NCBI GenBank assembly: GCA_017622055.1
Contig: JAGARY010000187.1
Span: 1-8,819 of the forward strand
DNA from: Treponema sp.
GTDB lineage: Bacteria > Spirochaetota > Spirochaetia > Treponematales > Treponemataceae
Direction of reading: 5' to 3'
DNA length: 8,819 bases
The notes beneath the pieces are model-generated. The model did not search any database. It saw only the letters and a list, made by a program, of their open reading frames with translations, and was not told the DNA's origin. The translations under genes and the position numbers were made by a program. Positions 6,125-8,819 of this stretch are shown here, piece by piece (positions within the stretch are counted from its first letter, which is position 1; every line of letters starts with the position of its first letter).

Positions 6125-7780
6125 ATGAAGAAAGTTTTTAGTTTATTTGTTACTTTGCTTTTATTTTCAAATATTTATTCTCAAGAAGTTACTTTTTGGT
6201 CTGACATTCCAAATGATGAACTTGCTACTTTAATTACAGACCAAATGACAAATACTGAGTTGTATTCTCAGATTTTAATGTTTGGATGGGCTGGAGCAGA
6301 ACCAGAAGAAATTTTGTATCAGTGGGTTAGTAGAGGCTTGGGAAGTGTAAAAGTTTTTGGTTGGAATACAGACGACATTCATCTTGTGGCAAAATCAATT
6401 ACAAATCTTCAAAAAAGTTCCCATAAAAATAGATTTCAAATTCCTTTGTTTGTGGCAACCGACCAAGAAGGTGGCTGGATTCGTCACGTAAAAGGGGATA
6501 CAACTATCACACCTGGAAATATGGCAATTGGAGCGGGTGGTTTTCCTGTAGATTCTTGGTACACCGCTTATTATATTTCAAAAGAAATTAAGTGTCTGGG
6601 AATTAATATGAACTTTGCTCCAACTGTAGATTTGTTTACTAATTTTGATTCAACAATTATTGGAACTCGTTCTTTTGGTTCTGATCCAGAAAAATCTGGC
6701 ATTTTGGGTGCTGCCTTTGCTGCTGGAAGTGAAGCTGCAGGTGTAATTCCAACTGTAAAACATTTTCCTGGCCACGGGGACACAGAATTAGACTCTCACG
6801 GAAAACTTCCTGTTATTGATATTGATTTTGAAACTTTTACAACACGGGAACTTGTTCCTTTTAATTATTTAATTCAACATGGAGTGCCTGCTCTTATGAC
6901 TGGCCATTTAAGTTTTCCACAAATTGATTCCACAGGTGCTCCCGCTAGTCTTTCAAAATATTTTTTGACTCAATTACTCAGAAATCAACTTGGTTATAAA
7001 GGTTTAATCATTACAGACGATATGATGATGGTTGGAGCTACAAGTTATGCAGGCTCTTTATCTGAAGCGTTTAAAATGGCAATTGAAGCTGGAAACGATA
7101 TTATTCTTTCTTCTACAACTGCAAAATTAAACGAAGCTCTTTGGACAAAAAATCTTGACCGAATGTCTTCTGATCAAGCTTTTTATGAGCGTGTAAAAGA
7201 TGCTGCCCGCAGAGTAATAAAAGCAAAATTAGATTATTTTAAAAGTGGAAATGCGGCTCCTTTGTATCCAGATCCAACTACAATTGATAACTTTGTTCCA
7301 GATAAAGAAGGACAACAGTTTTTCCTTGAACAAGCGTGTCGTTCAATTACAATAGAAAAAAAAGGAAACATTCCATACACAAAAGATAATTCTGGACGCA
7401 TTTTGCTTGTTGGTTCTTTGGATTCTTTCTTTAAGGATGGGAAAAAACGTTACCCAGAATCTGGGGAATTCCGCTTTTCTTACGAAACTGGTCCAAACGA
7501 AACTCAATGGGTAATTGATAATCTTCCTGGTGTTGCAAAAAATTATGATACAATTATTCTTTGTGTTTCTAGTGAAAATCATGTAAAAATTGCAAATATC
7601 TTTAAGAATTCTGGAAAAAAAGTTGTAATTTTGAATACTCGTTCTCCAATTTTGGCAGAATCTTTATCTTGGGCTGATTGCGTTTTAATTGGCTACAGTT
7701 GGCGTTGTGAATATTCATTAAATGCAATGCTTGGAGTAATAAACGGTGAATTTGAAGCAGAAGGCACAAAGCCTTATTAA
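6125..7780 (+). CDS. exported GH3 family glycosidase (beta-N-acetylhexosaminidase, NagZ/YbbD-like)
   Basis: Glycoside hydrolase family 3 enzyme that probably removes beta-linked N-acetylglucosamine from peptidoglycan or chitin fragments in the periplasm or outside. Residues 1-19 are a Sec signal peptide (KK, then VFSLFVTLLLF, with likely cleavage after NIYS before QE); there is no lipobox Cys. The catalytic barrel shows DQEGG at 113-117, GTRSFGSDP at 180-188, the diagnostic KHFPGHGDTELDSH at 212-225 holding the Asp223-His225 dyad of NagZ-type GH3 enzymes, and ITDDMMM at 296-302 with Asp298 as expected nucleophile. A second alpha/beta domain fills about 425-545, so at 551 residues it resembles the two-domain Bacillus YbbD type, not the roughly 340-residue enterobacterial NagZ. 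It starts 21 nt after trxB with only a weak purine stretch (AAAGAAAG) as ribosome site, and is probably co-transcribed. Beta-glucosidase or xylosidase activity is less likely given the GDT-x-x-DSH dyad. Confidence 0.9.
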   Translation: MKKVFSLFVTLLLFSNIYSQEVTFWSDIPNDELATLITDQMTNTELYSQILMFGWAGAEPEEILYQWVSRGLGSVKVFGWNTDDIHLVAKSITNLQKSSHKNRFQIPLFVATDQEGGWIRHVKGDTTITPGNMAIGAGGFPVDSWYTAYYISKEIKCLGINMNFAPTVDLFTNFDSTIIGTRSFGSDPEKSGILGAAFAAGSEAAGVIPTVKHFPGHGDTELDSHGKLPVIDIDFETFTTRELVPFNYLIQHGVPALMTGHLSFPQIDSTGAPASLSKYFLTQLLRNQLGYKGLIITDDMMMVGATSYAGSLSEAFKMAIEAGNDIILSSTTAKLNEALWTKNLDRMSSDQAFYERVKDAARRVIKAKLDYFKSGNAAPLYPDPTTIDNFVPDKEGQQFFLEQACRSITIEKKGNIPYTKDNSGRILLVGSLDSFFKDGKKRYPESGEFRFSYETGPNETQWVIDNLPGVAKNYDTIILCVSSENHVKIANIFKNSGKKVVILNTRSPILAESLSWADCVLIGYSWRCEYSLNAMLGVINGEFEAEGTKPY

Positions 7781-7794
7781 AAAGTAATTTTTAA
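7761..7794. terminator. weak hairpins at the GH3/metallo-hydrolase convergence
   Basis: Two small stems straddle the convergent stop codons: AAGGC/GCCTT (7761-7775, 5-nt loop) and an all-AT stem ATTAAAAA/TTTTTAAT (7776-7795) around GTAA. On the plus strand the first stem is followed only after 12 nt by a T-run; neither is a classical terminator. They are the only termination-like structures between the two genes. Confidence 0.3.
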
Positions 7795-8634
7795 TCCGTC
7801 ATAGGCAGCTTCTACAACACCACCGTCCGCTTTTATTTTTTGTAAGTTTTCAAACTTACTTAAATTTTCGTTAATAAAATCATTTACTTCTTTGTGAGAA
7901 TGATTATGTGTTAAATGAGTAAAATATGCATTTTTGCAATTGATTTTATTTGCGGCTTCCATTGCTTGAATTAAATTAAAATGAGTTGAATGTTCTTTTA
8001 CTCTAAGTCCATCAATTATTAAATATTCCAAGCAAGAACAAGTTTTGTTAATTAACTCAAAACTCTGCTGGCTAATAAAATTACAATCTGTTAAATATGC
8101 AAAATTATTTAAAACCCAACCGTAAGTAGCAAGGCTTCCGTGCATCATAGGAATTGGTGTAATTTTTACATCATCAATAACAAAACTTTGAGTAGGAACA
8201 TTTATAGAAATTTTTGCAGTTCCGCCACCTTCTTTTTTATTCATAAACATGTAGCTAAAGGCATCTTGAATATAATTTGCCGCAATTTGATTCATGTAAA
8301 TTGGAATTGGAGGGGCGTCATATTTTTCTGAATTTGCATTTTCTTTGTGGGGCCCTGAACAAGAAAAAACTCGCAAATCATCAATTCCAAAAAGATGGTC
8401 TGCGTGGTGATGTGTAAGTAATACTGCATCAATTTTTTCTATATCGTGGATGATTGCTTGTTGTCTAAAATCTTGGCCCATATCAATTAAAATGTTTGTT
8501 CCGTTGTTGCTAGTAAAATAAACAGAACTTCTGAATCTTTTATCTTTTTGGTCTGTAGATTTACAAACTGAACATTTGCATTTTATAACTGGAACCCCGT
8601 GGCTTGTGCCTGTTCCCAAAAAAGTTAATTCCAT
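7777..8634 (-). CDS. metallo-beta-lactamase-fold hydrolase, PhnP-like phosphodiesterase
   Basis: A 285-residue cytosolic metallo-hydrolase of the group that includes PhnP (5-phosphoribosyl 1,2-cyclic phosphate phosphodiesterase). The N-terminus MELTFLGTGTSHGVP is the first strand of the fold and fixes the start. Cys19, Cys21 and Cys24 (C-x-C-x-x-C), with a C-terminal His, match the structural zinc site of PhnP-like proteins. The metal-binding signature LTHHHADH is at 73-80; His165 (MMHG), Asp183 (LTDCN) and His240/His243 (FTHLTH) supply the other expected ligands. No phn or phosphonate genes are nearby, so a role in phosphonate breakdown is unsupported and the cyclic phosphate substrate is a family-level guess. 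There is no Shine-Dalgarno; a minus-strand TATATT (8644-8649) ends 9 nt before the ATG. The stop overlaps the GH3 stop by 4 bp, tail to tail. Confidence 0.9.
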   Translation of the reverse strand: MELTFLGTGTSHGVPVIKCKCSVCKSTDQKDKRFRSSVYFTSNNGTNILIDMGQDFRQQAIIHDIEKIDAVLLTHHHADHLFGIDDLRVFSCSGPHKENANSEKYDAPPIPIYMNQIAANYIQDAFSYMFMNKKEGGGTAKISINVPTQSFVIDDVKITPIPMMHGSLATYGWVLNNFAYLTDCNFISQQSFELINKTCSCLEYLIIDGLRVKEHSTHFNLIQAMEAANKINCKNAYFTHLTHNHSHKEVNDFINENLSKFENLQKIKADGGVVEAAYDGLKITF

Positions 8635-8702
8635 ATATGGAAGAATATAATATAATGAAAATAAAGTAAATTAAAAGAAGGTTTATTTTAAACACTATTT
8701 GA

Positions 8703-8819
8703 TACAAAAACTACAATGACGTTGAGACGCTCCCAGTCAAGCGAACTGTAAAAGATGCTATCGAACTTTTAAGGAATTGTGATTTAGGTCAAATGGTTCG
8801 CTACGCTGCCACCATTTGA
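8703..8819 (+). pseudogene. start-less open frame, possible gene remnant or repeat
   Basis: After a TGA at 8700-8702 one frame stays open for 38 codons to a TGA at 8817-8819, reading ...NDVETLPVKRTVKDAIELL and then RNCDLGQMVRYAATI. It looks protein-like (amphipathic helix composition, balanced charge), but it has no start codon or ribosome site except an internal ATG eight codons before the end. It could be the decayed 3' end of a gene, or a chance frame in a repeat: the DNA here is richer in G and C than the preceding 70 bp. I recognise no family. The rest of 8635-8702 is AT-rich and holds nothing else I can call. Confidence 0.25.
8789..8819. repeat. perfect inverted repeat at the window edge
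   Basis: TCAAATGGT (8789-8797) and ACCATTTGA (8811-8819) pair perfectly over 9 bp around a 13-nt loop, TCGCTACGCTGCC. The right arm ends at the last base of the window, so the repeat may extend further. No T-run follows within view, so it is not assigned as a terminator. The AGCGAA-type composition (reverse complement TTCGCT) also occurs in the element at 2892-3044. Confidence 0.5.

Noticed and set aside
6571..6783. Minus-strand frame of 70 codons
   Set aside because: Antisense to the catalytic core of the GH3 gene, whose reading frame is certain from its motifs.
7343..7582. Minus-strand frame of 79 codons
   Set aside because: Antisense to the GH3 C-terminal domain; no promoter or ribosome site.
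8140..8331. Plus-strand frame of 63 codons
   Set aside because: Antisense to the metallo-hydrolase, with low-complexity His/Asn/Phe composition.
1..8819. CRISPR array, toxin-antitoxin pair, phage defence genes or complete insertion sequence
   Set aside because: No regularly spaced repeats, no transposase or integrase motifs and no paired small genes were found on either strand.

Overview
The window is AT-rich bacterial DNA with short gene spacing and mostly SD-type starts. Adjacent ispE and spoVG, the low GC, and the FadD/FAA1-like, GH3 and metallo-hydrolase genes around them fit a Treponema-like host-associated spirochaete best. That is an inference from gene content; no marker here proves the genus.

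Left part (1-1383): the last codons of an upstream gene, a THUMP/UPF0020-type RNA methyltransferase on the plus strand, and a convergent 99-residue protein that is about half Asp and Glu. One long hairpin serves both genes as terminator, and it lies partly inside the methyltransferase coding sequence. The acidic gene has its own well-formed promoter, back to back with the ispE promoter.

Middle part (1510-3052): ispE, spoVG and tRNA-Gln(UUG) form a plus-strand unit closed by a strong terminator. ispE has no Shine-Dalgarno sequence, and its TATAAT box ends 8 nt before the ATG, so its message may be leaderless. Beyond the terminator lies a GC-rich, multi-hairpin element of about 140 bp. It is bounded by short copies of the tRNA-Gln T-arm sequence, and it also carries the likely terminator of the gene coming from the right.

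Right part (3050-8634): a minus-strand long-chain acyl-CoA synthetase diverges from a plus-strand pair, trxB and an exported two-domain GH3 glycosidase (NagZ/YbbD-like). A 17-bp palindrome sits between the divergent genes. A PhnP-like metallo-beta-lactamase-fold phosphodiesterase gene meets the GH3 gene tail to tail with a 4-bp overlap. The last 185 bp hold no complete gene, only a start-less open frame and a perfect 9-bp inverted repeat at the window edge.

The genes are mostly housekeeping: isoprenoid precursor synthesis, RNA modification, nucleic-acid-binding regulation, fatty-acid activation, thiol redox and cell-wall sugar recycling. I see no defence locus, CRISPR array or complete insertion sequence. 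The most interesting items are the tRNA-flanked structured repeat, the candidate leaderless starts, the hyper-acidic protein and the uncertain N-terminus of TrxB.
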